Part shown: positions 17,138-25,979 of the stretch, one piece after another | Numbering within the stretch: the first letter of the stretch is position 1 | Layout of the letters: every line of letters starts with the position of its first letter | From: Methylomonas aurea | GTDB taxonomy: Bacteria > Pseudomonadota > Gammaproteobacteria > Methylococcales > Methylomonadaceae | Length of the DNA: 64,000 bases | Assembly: GCF_024505045.1 (NCBI RefSeq) | Contig: NZ_JANIBM010000004.1 | Location: forward strand, 62,001-126,000 | Direction: 5' to 3' | Notes under the pieces: model-generated | What the model was told of the DNA's origin: nothing | What the model saw: the letters and a program-made list of their open reading frames with translations, nothing else | Database searches by the model: none | Translations under genes and position numbers: made by a program

Positions 17138-18152
17138 AACGGTGTCTGCGGCTCGACAGTGGGTCGTCGGCGGCTTGTCCGGTTGGCAGCGGCTGCCGGC
17201 GCTATGGCTACGGTTGCGGGCCAAGTCCGGATTGGGCCGTGGTTGCGCCCGGATTTGCTTGGGGCTCGCCGCGCTTTGCCCCGGGGCTAGAGCCTTGGCA
17301 ATCGATATTCTGGTGTTGCAAAGCCACGACTCCGCACCGTATCGGCAAACTGTGCAAGGTTTTAGCGCCGCTTTAACGCAGCGCGGCTTGCAAGCCAATA
17401 TCGAAACCCGCACAGTCGGCGGTGCCGGCGAAAGCGGCATCGATACGCGGCCGGGCGGCCAGGAGCCGCAATTGCTGTTCGCTTTGGGAACGCCGGCCAC
17501 GCGAGCCATACTCGCCGGGGGGCAATCGGTCCCGATCGTGGCCGGATTGTTGCTGGACAGCGAAGATTTGCGCGGCAAACCTCGCTTGACCGGCGTCGGC
17601 CTGGATTTTCCGCCGGCATTGCAATGGCGTTGGTTGCGGCGGCTGTTGCCGGACGTCCGCCACATTGCCGTGATCTACGATCCGCACCGCGGGCTATCGA
17701 CGTTCGAGGCCTTGCAACAATTGGCCAGGGCCGACGGCGTCGAGCTGGTGCCGGCACCGGCCGCCGCGCCGGAAGACCTGCCGAGGTTGCTGAAGGAATT
17801 GCCGGCCCAGCTCGATGCCTTGTGGGCGGTCGACGGCGTGGCCGCCTTCAATGCCGTTGCGGTGCGAGAGTTGTTGTTGTATTCGTTTCGTAACCGGACG
17901 CCGCTGATCGGCTTGTCGGAACAATGGGTCAAGGCCGGTGCGATTTACGCGCTGGATTGGGATTATGCCGATCTCGGCGCCCAGGCGGCCGAGTTGGCCT
18001 GGAACATCCTGGCCAACGGCGCGGCGCCGGCCAGCCTGCCGCCGCAATCGCCGCGCAAAGTCCGGGTGGTCTACAACGGCCGCACGCTGGAACACATGAA
18101 ATTGAGCCTGCCGGAGCGCTGGCTGCCGGAAATCAGCGAGGTGGCGCCATGA
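17127..18152 (+). CDS. ABC-type substrate-binding-like periplasmic protein (PF04392-like)
   Basis: This is a protein of about 340 residues related to the ABC substrate-binding family. It has an N-terminal hydrophobic segment (about 38-58, ICLGLAALCPGARALA) and the core DILVLQSHDSAPYRQTVQGF. Blocks such as ALGTPATRAILA, VGLDFPPALQWRWLRRLLPD, and the C-terminal LDWDYADLGAQAAELAWNIL fit the family. The start is TTG 17127 or GTG 17142, as no ATG is available. No permease or ATPase accompanies it. With the upstream TonB receptor overlapping and the downstream cyclase joined by ATGA, it most likely delivers a ligand signal to the cyclase's periplasmic domain (inference). Confidence 0.75.
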   Translation: MNSKTVSAARQWVVGGLSGWQRLPALWLRLRAKSGLGRGCARICLGLAALCPGARALAIDILVLQSHDSAPYRQTVQGFSAALTQRGLQANIETRTVGGAGESGIDTRPGGQEPQLLFALGTPATRAILAGGQSVPIVAGLLLDSEDLRGKPRLTGVGLDFPPALQWRWLRRLLPDVRHIAVIYDPHRGLSTFEALQQLARADGVELVPAPAAAPEDLPRLLKELPAQLDALWAVDGVAAFNAVAVRELLLYSFRNRTPLIGLSEQWVKAGAIYALDWDYADLGAQAAELAWNILANGAAPASLPPQSPRKVRVVYNGRTLEHMKLSLPERWLPEISEVAP

Positions 18153-20308
18153 GCCGAAGCTCGATGAACATGGCGACACGCTTCAATTTGTTGAATGCGG
18201 TGCTGGTGCTGGTGACTGCGCTCGGCGTCGGCTTTATCGCCACCTACACCCAATTGACCCGTCAATTCGAGGCGCGCCAGCAGCATAGCCTGGCGCTGGC
18301 GACGATGTTGGCCGAGACCAGCGAATATGCGGTGTTCACCGGTCAGGGCAAATTGCTCGAACATCAATTGGAACGTCTGCGCAAGGTGCCGGGCCTGGCC
18401 TATGCCGTCATCGTCGACGCCCAGGGCCGCGAATTGGCGCGGATGTCGGTCGACGCCCGCTACGACTCCAGGCCGGCGCCCCAGTCCGGCAAAGCGCCGG
18501 AGAGCTTCTGGAATTGGTGGCAGGCCTCGCACCGCCACGGTTTGTTGGAGATCGTGCAGCCGATTACCAGCGGCGGTTTTCAAAACGAGGATGCGCTGTT
18601 TCTACAAGCGCCGACCAGCAGCGCCGTAATCGGCGAGGTGCGGCTGGCGATGAATCTGGACGATTTCGTCGCGGTCGTGCGCCACGCGGTGCGCTGGGGC
18701 TTGCTGGTGGTGGCGGTGATTCTGCTGATCGGCCTGGCCGTGTCGTTGGCGATGACGGCCAGGATCGCGTCGCCGCTGAAACGTTTGGCCGATGCCGCGC
18801 ACCAATTGATAGACGGCCGCATACAGCCGGTGGATCTGGACAGCGGCGGCCCGGAAGTGCGCGAATTGGGGCATGCTTTCAATTTGATGGTGTCGTGGTT
18901 GACCGACTACCGCGCCGAAGTGCAAAGTTACCAGAGCATGCTCGAGCGGCAAGCGTTCTACGACGAACTGACCGGGCTGGCCAACCGTAATTTGCTGAAA
19001 GACCACCTGCAATTGGCTTTGAACCAGACCCATCGCCGGCGCAGTTCGATGGCTTTGTTGTTTCTCGACCTGGACCGCTTCAAGTACGTCAACGACACGC
19101 TGGGCCACTCGTTCGGCGACCAATTGTTGCAGGAAGTGTCGGAGCGCCTGCGCAATGCGGTCAGGGCCACCGATACGGTCGGGCGCATGGGCGGCGACGA
19201 GTTCGTCATCATTCTCGACGACCTGGACCGCGAACCGGCCGTGGCTCGCCGGGAAGCGGCGCGGGCGGCGGAACAGATCGGGCAAGTGTTGCACCAGCCG
19301 TTTTCGATTCGCGGCCACGATATCAGCACCAGCTTCAGTATCGGCATCGCCTTGTGCCCGCACGACGGCGACGACCGCGAAGCGTTGATCCGCTACGCCG
19401 ACTGCGCGATGTACGATGCCAAGACCCAAGGCCGCAACACCTACCGCTTTTACGAGCCGGCGCTACAGCAGCGCGGCGCCCGGCGCCTGAATCTGGAAAA
19501 CGGCTTGAAACGCGCCCTGGAACTGGGCGAACTGATGCTGTATTTCCAGCCCAAGTACGACTGTGCTCGCCGCCGCCTGATCGGTGCCGAGGCCTTGCTG
19601 CGCTGGCAGCACAAGCAAGAATGGATCTCGCCGACCGAATTCATCCCGTTGGCGGAGGAAACCGGCCTGATTCTGCCGCTCGGCGAATGGGTGTTGGAAA
19701 CCGCATTGCTTACGCTCGCGGATTGGAGGCGGCAGGATTTGGTCGACCCAGAGTTCCATATCGGCGTCAACGTGTCGCCGGCCCAATTCTGGCACCCGCA
19801 ATTCGCGCAACGCACGTTGGCGATCTTGCAACGTTGTCTGCCCAGCGGCCAGGGTTTGTTGGAATTGGAATTGACCGAAAGCTGCCTGCTCAGGCCGTCC
19901 GAGGAAAGCCAGCGTACCTTTAATGCCCTGCGCCAGGCCGGTGTGCGTTTTGCCGTAGACGACTTCGGTACCGGCTACTCCAACTTAGGTTATTTGAAAC
20001 AGTTTCCGCTCGACGTGTTGAAGATCGACCAATCCTTCGTCCGCGACTGTATCGAAGATCTCAGCGATGCCACCATCATCCGCGCCATCATCGCGATGGC
20101 GCGCGGCCTGGGGTTGGCCGTGATCGCCGAGGGCGTCGAGACCTTCGAACACGCCGACTTTTTGAAACGTGAAGGCTGCGAGTTGTTGCAAGGTTACCTG
20201 CTGGCCAAACCGATGCCGGCCGACCAGTTCGCCGAGTTTTGCCGGGAGTTGGCTTTCCATCCGTTATTGGCGGCAAGCCATTCCGCCGGCGCCGAATTGC
20301 CGAGTTAG
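18149..20308 (+). CDS. membrane GGDEF-EAL protein with periplasmic sensor and HAMP domain
   Basis: This 719-residue c-di-GMP enzyme has a membrane helix at 14-34, a periplasmic CHASE8-like sensor (about 35-180), a second helix at 183-203 and a HAMP linker (204-256). The GGDEF domain has an intact GGDEF (348-352) and an inhibitory-site RATD (339-342) five residues before it. The EAL domain has EALLRW (481-486) and DDFGTGYSNLGYL. Both catalytic sites look complete, so it may both make and break c-di-GMP. The ATG overlaps the previous stop as ATGA, which indicates translational coupling with the binding protein. A longer upstream frame is only an extension into that gene. Confidence 0.93.
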   Translation: MSRSSMNMATRFNLLNAVLVLVTALGVGFIATYTQLTRQFEARQQHSLALATMLAETSEYAVFTGQGKLLEHQLERLRKVPGLAYAVIVDAQGRELARMSVDARYDSRPAPQSGKAPESFWNWWQASHRHGLLEIVQPITSGGFQNEDALFLQAPTSSAVIGEVRLAMNLDDFVAVVRHAVRWGLLVVAVILLIGLAVSLAMTARIASPLKRLADAAHQLIDGRIQPVDLDSGGPEVRELGHAFNLMVSWLTDYRAEVQSYQSMLERQAFYDELTGLANRNLLKDHLQLALNQTHRRRSSMALLFLDLDRFKYVNDTLGHSFGDQLLQEVSERLRNAVRATDTVGRMGGDEFVIILDDLDREPAVARREAARAAEQIGQVLHQPFSIRGHDISTSFSIGIALCPHDGDDREALIRYADCAMYDAKTQGRNTYRFYEPALQQRGARRLNLENGLKRALELGELMLYFQPKYDCARRRLIGAEALLRWQHKQEWISPTEFIPLAEETGLILPLGEWVLETALLTLADWRRQDLVDPEFHIGVNVSPAQFWHPQFAQRTLAILQRCLPSGQGLLELELTESCLLRPSEESQRTFNALRQAGVRFAVDDFGTGYSNLGYLKQFPLDVLKIDQSFVRDCIEDLSDATIIRAIIAMARGLGLAVIAEGVETFEHADFLKREGCELLQGYLLAKPMPADQFAEFCRELAFHPLLAASHSAGAELPS

Positions 20309-20434
20309 CCGGTTCGGTCCGGGATGGCCGGGGCGGTTCGACGTTTGCAACACTGTTGGCTTGCAAATAATTTGAGCGCGCTCCGGAACCATGTTAGATA
20401 CACAGCAACACTGACCCTATTGCCGGAGGCCGCC

Positions 20435-21397
20435 ATGTCCGATTGCCGCTTAGCCAAATCTGCCCGCCGTACCGCGATCGGTTGCGGTTTGTTGTTAGTT
20501 GTCGCGGCTGCTGCCGGCCATGCCGCCGACTGCGGCATGGCGCAAGCCTTCAAGCAGCCGGACGGCAACGCCAAAACCGGCCTCACCCCGGTTTGGTCGG
20601 ATCGCGAGGCCAAGGCGCTGTTTTTCATCGAAGCGTTGAACGTCAATACCGACGGTACCCGCCGCTCGTACAGCGTCGACGATTTTTGGGGTGAGGAAAA
20701 AGCCTTGAACAACCTGTGCAACGCCATGAGCGATGCTTGTGCCGGACTCGGCAAAGATGGGCTGCGCAGCCGGCGTTTGCTCACCCAAAAAGCCTTCGCC
20801 GCCGGATGGCCGGCCGCGCTATTGGCCCAAACCAAAATATCGCCGGCGATCATTCCGTTCAAGGGCGGGAAACCCTGTCCGCCGGTGGACGGATTTTTGG
20901 TGTCCGCCACCGCGTTGCACAAACCGAATGTGGCCGACGTCTGCGACATCGGCAACTATGCCGATGCTTTGGTCACGCCGGCCCTGGTGCTGCCGAAAAA
21001 TCCCGCTAAGAACACCTTATCGGAATTTGCCAAACGCCATGCCAAGGTCGGCGATTTGGCCGTGGCGCTGGTGCCGGGCAGTTCCGCACCGGTATTTGCC
21101 GTGGTCGGCGATACCGGCCCGGCCAGCGAACTGGGCGAAGGTTCGGTCGCCTTGAACGGTAAATTGCTCGGTAAAAGCGCGCCGCCGGCCAACTACCAGG
21201 AGGTGCGCGGCAAGGGCGCATTCAAAGGCAAGGCCTGGACGGTACCGCAAGCGATGGTGCTGATCTTCCCGGCCAGCGGCGACAGCGCCAATCCCTACCT
21301 GACGCCGGAACGCATCGACACGGCGGCGAAAAAACTGTTCGAAGATTGGGGCGGCGTGGCACGGCTCAACGCCTGCGCCGCCGATTACCGCCGGTAG
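20435..21397 (+). CDS. secreted protein with GH75-like (chitosanase-type) domain
   Basis: This is a 320-residue exported protein with a signal peptide (about 12-37, cleavage near GHAA). The C-terminal half carries VGDLAVALVPG, FAVVGDTGPASELGEGSVALN, the hallmark of the glycoside hydrolase 75 (fungal chitosanase) fold, and DGFLVSATALHKP before it. Whether it is an active chitosanase is uncertain, because several secreted bacterial proteins share this fold only. The Asp in VVGDTGP and Glu in GEGS are the candidate catalytic residues. GGAGG ends 6 bases before ATG 20435. It is not part of the preceding c-di-GMP operon by spacing. Confidence 0.6.
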   Translation: MSDCRLAKSARRTAIGCGLLLVVAAAAGHAADCGMAQAFKQPDGNAKTGLTPVWSDREAKALFFIEALNVNTDGTRRSYSVDDFWGEEKALNNLCNAMSDACAGLGKDGLRSRRLLTQKAFAAGWPAALLAQTKISPAIIPFKGGKPCPPVDGFLVSATALHKPNVADVCDIGNYADALVTPALVLPKNPAKNTLSEFAKRHAKVGDLAVALVPGSSAPVFAVVGDTGPASELGEGSVALNGKLLGKSAPPANYQEVRGKGAFKGKAWTVPQAMVLIFPASGDSANPYLTPERIDTAAKKLFEDWGGVARLNACAADYRR

Positions 21398-21529
21398 TGA
21401 TATGTTGCGGATTTCGGCCGATGCGGATGCAAAGCGTAATTGCATGTTCTGATGAAAACTTCCTCCGATTACGCTATTGCTAATCAGAGCGAACTGGCCA
21501 AGCATGAGCAACCATCGGGTGGCGATCCA

Positions 21530-22336
21530 TCATTCGGTGCTTGGTGCAGCGGCAGCACCGGCCAAGATTCCACCATCCATGTTAAGTTCCGCACCGTTCA
21601 TGTAAGCAGCCTCGTCGGAGGCGAGCATGATGGCTACGGCCGCCACTTCATCCGGCCGGCCGAAGCGTCGCATCGGGCAATCCTGCACGAACTCGCGCAT
21701 CCTGATTTCCCGCTCAGGCCCCTCCCCGAGCATCGGCTCCCACATGGGGGTAAGGACGGCCGCCGGGTGGATCGAGTTGCAGCGTATCGGCAGACCCTGT
21801 TCGGCGCAGTAGAGCGCAACCGTTTTGGTGTGGTTGCGGACAGCCGCTTTCGACGACGCATAGGCGGCCGCGGCGGGAATGCCGACCAGGCCGGAGCGCG
21901 AGGAAATATTGATGATCGACCCCGCGCTCGCCGACCGGCGCATTGCCTGAATGGCATGCTTGCAGCCAAGGAAGACGCCATCGAGGTTGGTGCGATGCAC
22001 CGCATGCCAATCCTCGAGCGAGGCATGCTCCGGATCATGAACGAAACAGCCGCTCTCGAATCCTGTGATGCCGGCGTTATTGACCAGCACGTTCAAGCTG
22101 GCGCGTTGGTCGAGGACCCGTGCCATGACAGACTGCCATTGACCTTCATCGCGCACGTCAAGATGGACATAGCGTGCCTGGCCGCCCAGGCCGACGGCCA
22201 GCTCCTGGCCCGGAGCATCGTCAATATCGGTCAGATAGACGAAAGCGCCATTGTCGACAAAGGCCGTAGCAATCGCAGCCCCGATGCCACGCGCAGCACC
22301 GGTGACCAAGGCGGTCTTGCCCTCAAGTCGTTTCAT
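21530..22336 (-). CDS. short-chain dehydrogenase/reductase
   Basis: This 268-residue classical SDR has TGAARGIG for NAD(P) binding, [15 protein letters not shown], the catalytic Ser in NISSRSG and the YASSK Tyr-Lys pair. The start is placed at 22336, where GAGGA lies upstream. A start five codons earlier is possible. It resembles hydroxysteroid or cyclic alcohol dehydrogenases of the SDR type, but the substrate cannot be deduced. It lies just downstream of a broken dihydrofolate-reductase-like gene on the same strand. Base composition differs from the core genes around it, which hints at acquisition. Confidence 0.88.
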   Translation of the reverse strand: MKRLEGKTALVTGAARGIGAAIATAFVDNGAFVYLTDIDDAPGQELAVGLGGQARYVHLDVRDEGQWQSVMARVLDQRASLNVLVNNAGITGFESGCFVHDPEHASLEDWHAVHRTNLDGVFLGCKHAIQAMRRSASAGSIINISSRSGLVGIPAAAAYASSKAAVRNHTKTVALYCAEQGLPIRCNSIHPAAVLTPMWEPMLGEGPEREIRMREFVQDCPMRRFGRPDEVAAVAIMLASDEAAYMNGAELNMDGGILAGAAAAPSTE

Positions 22337-22380
22337 AATGTTGTTCCTCATGGTGAACTGTCCCTTTGTCGGACGGGGCG

Positions 22381-22893
22381 TTAGATGAACTGAACCAGAC
22401 TGCTTGGCAGGCGACGAACGCCATCAACCCCGAAAGCCAATCGATGCCGAAGTCCTGCAAACAGCGTAATCCCCTTCTCGAGGATGACTGGCACCCACGA
22501 CAGTGTCAGCTCGTCGACCACCCCATCTACCAACCCCTGACGGACTGCTTCCGCCGTCCAGACACACATCGCGAGAGCCTGGTTCCCACAGTTGCTTCAG
22601 GACTTCATCTATCGAACCGGCTTGGGCCGTTTCCCCGTAGCGGGGAGACAAAGGGCGATGCGTCATCAGCACGACAACCCGTTTTCCCGAATAGGGCCAC
22701 TCATCGAAACAGCGCAGCTTTTCACCGGTATTGCGCCCCATGGCCAGTGTATCGGCAGGGCTCATCTGGCGATTATAGCCAGTCTCAACCGGGCTGCCGC
22801 TAGAGTAGGGGCGAACCAGGCGAGATCGCCATGCGGGCCGGCGATGAATCCATCAAAACTCAAGGCGAGAAATCCGCTGACGATTGGTCGATC
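22381..22893 (-). pseudogene. frameshifted dihydrofolate reductase-like (RibD C-terminal family) gene
   Basis: Three pieces in different frames add up to one member of the DHFR/RibD-C family. The N-terminal piece reads VSGFLALSFDGFIAGPHG and stops at a TGA near 22762. The central piece carries MGRNTGEKL and GKRVVVLMTHRP in another frame. The C-terminal piece reads VRQGLVDGVVDELTLSWVP, ending in [10 protein letters not shown], after a second shift near 22550. No start codon remains upstream of the first piece. Two independent shifts make a real pseudogene more likely than a sequencing error. Confidence 0.75.
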
Positions 22894-23002
22894 CCTGTGG
22901 CACTGCTAGAATTCGAGATTTAAACGTGCCCACTTGTTGCGCCGATTACAGAATGGTCATAGAAAACACACTCACGTACTTGCCCGTCGTGGAGCGGCAG
23001 CG

Positions 23003-23617
23003 ATGAAAGTTGCTTTGGTGCCCTATCAATACCGCTGGCAGGATGACTTTGCTCGCCATCGTCAGGCCATTGAAAAAGCGCTATCGGACTTTGTCCCTGA
23101 CGTCGAGCATATCGGGAGTACCTCACTGGGCGACATCGCCGCCAAACCCATCATTGACATCCTGGTTGGCTTGCAGGACGAACAATCCCTTGACGCCGCG
23201 GTCATCCCGCTACTTGACGCCGGCTACACCTACATCGAAAAGTTCAATGCCGGCATGCCCTATCGGCGCTTCTTTGTCGCACTGGTTGCGCTCAAGGACA
23301 TTCCGTTGCCGCGCATCCTCGGTGATAAGGACGAACTGGCTTTCGGGCGTGAGTACGACTCCGTCGCCAATATCCATGTCATGACCAGAGGCAGTTACCA
23401 CTGGATACGGCACCTCGCATTCCGCGATTATCTACGCACGCACCCGGAGGTCAGGAAGTCCTACGAGGCCCTCAAGCTCAAGATTGCGGAAATCGATTTC
23501 GCCGATCCTCTCGAATACAACAGCCACAAAGAGGATTTCATCGCCGAGCAGCAGGAGAAGGCGGTGGCTTGGTTCGTCCGGGTGCATGGAATCGAAATCC
23601 AGGATCGCTTGGCCTGA
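23003..23617 (+). CDS. GrpB family protein (UPF0157, nucleotidyltransferase fold)
   Basis: This 204-residue protein has the GrpB signature HIGSTSLGDIAAKPIIDILVG, which is the nucleotidyltransferase-like core, and the C-terminal YNSHKEDFIAEQ. ATG 23003 has GGAGCGG about 6 bases upstream. The biochemical role is not established in the family. Some relatives are fused to dephospho-CoA kinase. It stands between the DHFR pseudogene and an empty stretch, in a region that looks acquired. Confidence 0.88.
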   Translation: MKVALVPYQYRWQDDFARHRQAIEKALSDFVPDVEHIGSTSLGDIAAKPIIDILVGLQDEQSLDAAVIPLLDAGYTYIEKFNAGMPYRRFFVALVALKDIPLPRILGDKDELAFGREYDSVANIHVMTRGSYHWIRHLAFRDYLRTHPEVRKSYEALKLKIAEIDFADPLEYNSHKEDFIAEQQEKAVAWFVRVHGIEIQDRLA

Positions 23618-24046
23618 GTTTCCTTGCTGAAGTTATGGGGATGAACCCGCACAGACGCGAATTTGCCGAATGAGATCGTCCGGTGTTGCAGACGCTGTAT
23701 GTCGCTTAACGGGCTGCGGCTTTTCCGTGGCTCGATCGCTAGGATGCGGTAAACAACGTGCGCGGCATCGTTCGCGAATGGTGCGGTTCGTAAACGTACT
23801 ACACCCTAAGCCTGCTTTTGGCTGGACATTTGCCATTGGCACTGTTGTTTCGTCTGGCGGCTTTGGGTCGAACTGACAGGTACCGCGCTGGCTCTGACAT
23901 CGACATCGGTCACTTGAAAATGGACTTTGCTCATCGTTGCAATTCCCCAAATAGCTTGGCCAGCTTGTCGCGATTGGCTTTTGCCCATACCAGCAGCCGG
24001 ACATTTCGCGCGGGGCGTGTGCAGTGGATGATTCCCGGAGTGCCCC
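23618..24046. other. intergenic stretch, no supported gene
   Basis: About 430 bases contain only unsupported frames. A minus-strand fragment around 23931-24000 reads like the C-terminal end of some protein (VRLLVWAKANRDKLAKLFGELQ) but has no extended match or ribosome site. Nothing else is seen. Confidence 0.4.
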
Positions 24047-24475
24047 CTACATCTCGTAATGTTTTGTGGCCTCCGGTTGAAAATAGATCATGTCGATCCG
24101 GATGGATTTGAGCCCTTCCGGAAATTGCCATTCAACGGTGCTGCCAACGGAAAAACCGATAATCGCAACTCCCAGATCGGAAAGAATGGATAGTTTACCT
24201 TGCTGGATATCTTCATCGTTCGGGAACACCAGCGTATATGTCATCGTCTTTCCCGTGGTTATGTCGGTGAGGCGGACACAGGTATTCATCGTGACGACAT
24301 AAGGCGGGATCTCTTCCGGCGGCAGAATGGTGGCTCGGTTGAGTTCGCCTTCCAGCGTATCCAAGAGAGCCGACTGCGTGGAACCGAATTGTCTTGCCGT
24401 TATGATCAAATCCCGTAAACGGGCGCAGTCGAGCGCGGAAAGAATGATGTTTCTGGCTTTCATGATGTCTTTCAT
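24047..24475 (-). CDS. rnk: GreA/GreB-family factor, Rnk-like
   Basis: This 142-residue protein has the architecture of the regulator of nucleoside diphosphate kinase: a short N-terminal coiled coil (about 10-50, with ARLRDLI and LDTLEGELNRA) and a GreA/GreB C-terminal FKBP-like domain (NTCVRLTDITTGKT, YTLVFPND, LGVAIIGFSVGSTVEW). Rnk-type proteins bind RNA polymerase and compete with Gre factors. The coiled coil is too short for transcript cleavage. A start four codons downstream at 24463 is also possible. Confidence 0.85.
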   Translation of the reverse strand: MKDIMKARNIILSALDCARLRDLIITARQFGSTQSALLDTLEGELNRATILPPEEIPPYVVTMNTCVRLTDITTGKTMTYTLVFPNDEDIQQGKLSILSDLGVAIIGFSVGSTVEWQFPEGLKSIRIDMIYFQPEATKHYEM

Positions 24476-24875
24476 GGTCGTCGCTTCGCCGTGTGAATGA
24501 TGATAGAGAGCTTGTGTCGGACTGTTCTTTCCAAATTGAAATAGTCTGATTGGGCTTCCGACTTAAGCCGGGACAAAAACAAGCGTTTCTGCGCAGTCCT
24601 TTGTCGAGTTAACGATCAAAAAAAGCACATAAGGAGCCCGCAACTCACCGTTCGATTATCAATCAGCTGGTTGGTCGTGGCAACAAAAGTCTTCGGCAGC
24701 TAACTCGATACCATGCGCTCCCGGGAGAGGTAGGCCGAACAGCGAGAGGCGCAACGGTCGCGATCGATGTGCCTACTGGTGTTATAGCCTGCGTTCGACC
24801 GGCAAAGCCTATTCGGACCGATACGATTAACCGGCGAGTTTGTTTGCTAAACAATCGAGCATGTTTAGGCGAGAG
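24476..24875. other. intergenic stretch, no supported gene
   Basis: About 400 bases separate the rnk-like and EamA genes. Small frames occur but none has a ribosome site or a recognisable motif. The AT-rich portion near 24480-24660 probably holds the rnk promoter. Confidence 0.4.
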
Positions 24876-25787
24876 TTAGCTGTGGCCCGGTGGGCGCTGT
24901 ACTGGCGCGGCAACGGGGCGGCGTCCGCCGGCGACGCAGAGCAGCACGATGGCCGCGGCGATGACCTGGCCGGGTTCGATCGCTTCGCCCAGTACCAGCG
25001 CCGCGCCGGCGAGGCTAAAAAACGGCTGTACCAGTTGCAACTGGCCGATCCGGGCAATGCCGCCCAGCGCCAAGCCTTTGTACCAGGCGAAGAACGCTAA
25101 GTACATGCTGACGACGCTGACGTAGCCGAATCCGGCCAGGCTGCGCCAGCCGACCGCCGACCATGCCGGCGGCACGGCCTGCCAGACGACGGGCGCCAAC
25201 AGCGGCGCCGGCAACAACAAGGCCCAGCTGATGGTCTGCCAGGCGCCCAATTCCCGCGCCAGCCGGGCGCCTTCGGCGTAACCGAGGCCGACGGCGGCAA
25301 CCGCCGCCAGCAATAACAGGTCGGCGCCGTTCGGCTTACCGCCGGCGCTGAATCCGCAAAAGCCGACGATGGTCGCGCTGCCGATCAAGGTTGCCAACCA
25401 ATAACGCGGCCCCGGCCGTTCGCCGGCCAGCCAGGCGGCGAACAGCGCTGTCGCCAGCGGCGCCAGTCCGACCACTACCGAAGCGTGGCCGGCGGCCGCA
25501 GTTCGCATCGCCAAAGTCGACAACAACGGATAACCGACCACGACGCCGGACGCGGTCAATGCCAGCCGGCCCCATTGCCGGCGTGACGGCCGCGGTGCTT
25601 TGGCCCACCATAACATCGCGGCCGCCAGCGCGGCGGCAACCAGCGCCCGGCCCAGGCCGACGAACACCGGGTCCAGGTCGGCGACCGCCAGCCGGGTGGC
25701 CGGTAAGGTCAAACTAAAGCCCAGGATGCCCAGCATCCCGAATGCGGCGCCTTGCCGCTCGGGCGGCGTTCCGTGTTTCGTAGTCAT
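24876..25787 (-). CDS. EamA/DMT-family transporter
   Basis: This is a 303-residue inner-membrane protein with ten hydrophobic segments arranged as two EamA repeats. Motifs include LPATRLAVADLDPVFVGLGRAL at the start of repeat 1 (LPATRLAVADLD) and the repeat 2 pattern IARIGQLQLVQPFFSLAGAALVLGE (core QLQLVQPFFSL). Family members export amino acids or metabolites. It is divergent from a MocR-type regulator with palindromic sites between them, so the exporter is probably a regulatory target. The substrate is unknown. Confidence 0.88.
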   Translation of the reverse strand: MTTKHGTPPERQGAAFGMLGILGFSLTLPATRLAVADLDPVFVGLGRALVAAALAAAMLWWAKAPRPSRRQWGRLALTASGVVVGYPLLSTLAMRTAAAGHASVVVGLAPLATALFAAWLAGERPGPRYWLATLIGSATIVGFCGFSAGGKPNGADLLLLAAVAAVGLGYAEGARLARELGAWQTISWALLLPAPLLAPVVWQAVPPAWSAVGWRSLAGFGYVSVVSMYLAFFAWYKGLALGGIARIGQLQLVQPFFSLAGAALVLGEAIEPGQVIAAAIVLLCVAGGRRPVAAPVQRPPGHS

Positions 25788-25885
25788 CGCTTATTCTCGC
25801 TATCGAATGAAAAAACGCCGCGTTGATGATCGGTCTGATCCAGCGGCGATTGACGGCGATATGCTAGCCGGCTAAGCTGGTACCT

Positions 25886-25970
25886 ACACAGACGTACTTG
25901 TGTGAAATTCTAGCGATACAGATGGCGTGTAACCCTCTCTGTATCGGTCCGCGCCACCCTGATCTGTACC
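25886..25970. promoter_or_regulatory. palindromic operator region between EamA and MocR genes
   Basis: CGATACAGA (25914-25922) and TCTGTATCG (25938-25946) form a perfect 9-bp inverted repeat with a 15-base spacer. A related half site GATCTGTACC follows at 25961-25970. A second imperfect palindrome, ACACA/TGTGT, spans 25886-25903. Repeated half sites like these are typical of MocR regulators, and the site lies 34 bases before the regulator's start. Confidence 0.6.
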
Positions 25971-25979
25971 ACTAGCCCG

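Noticed and set aside
17924..18148. Upstream extension of the GGDEF-EAL frame
   Set aside because: It overlaps the binding-protein gene in another frame. The ATGA overlap at 18149 is the natural start.
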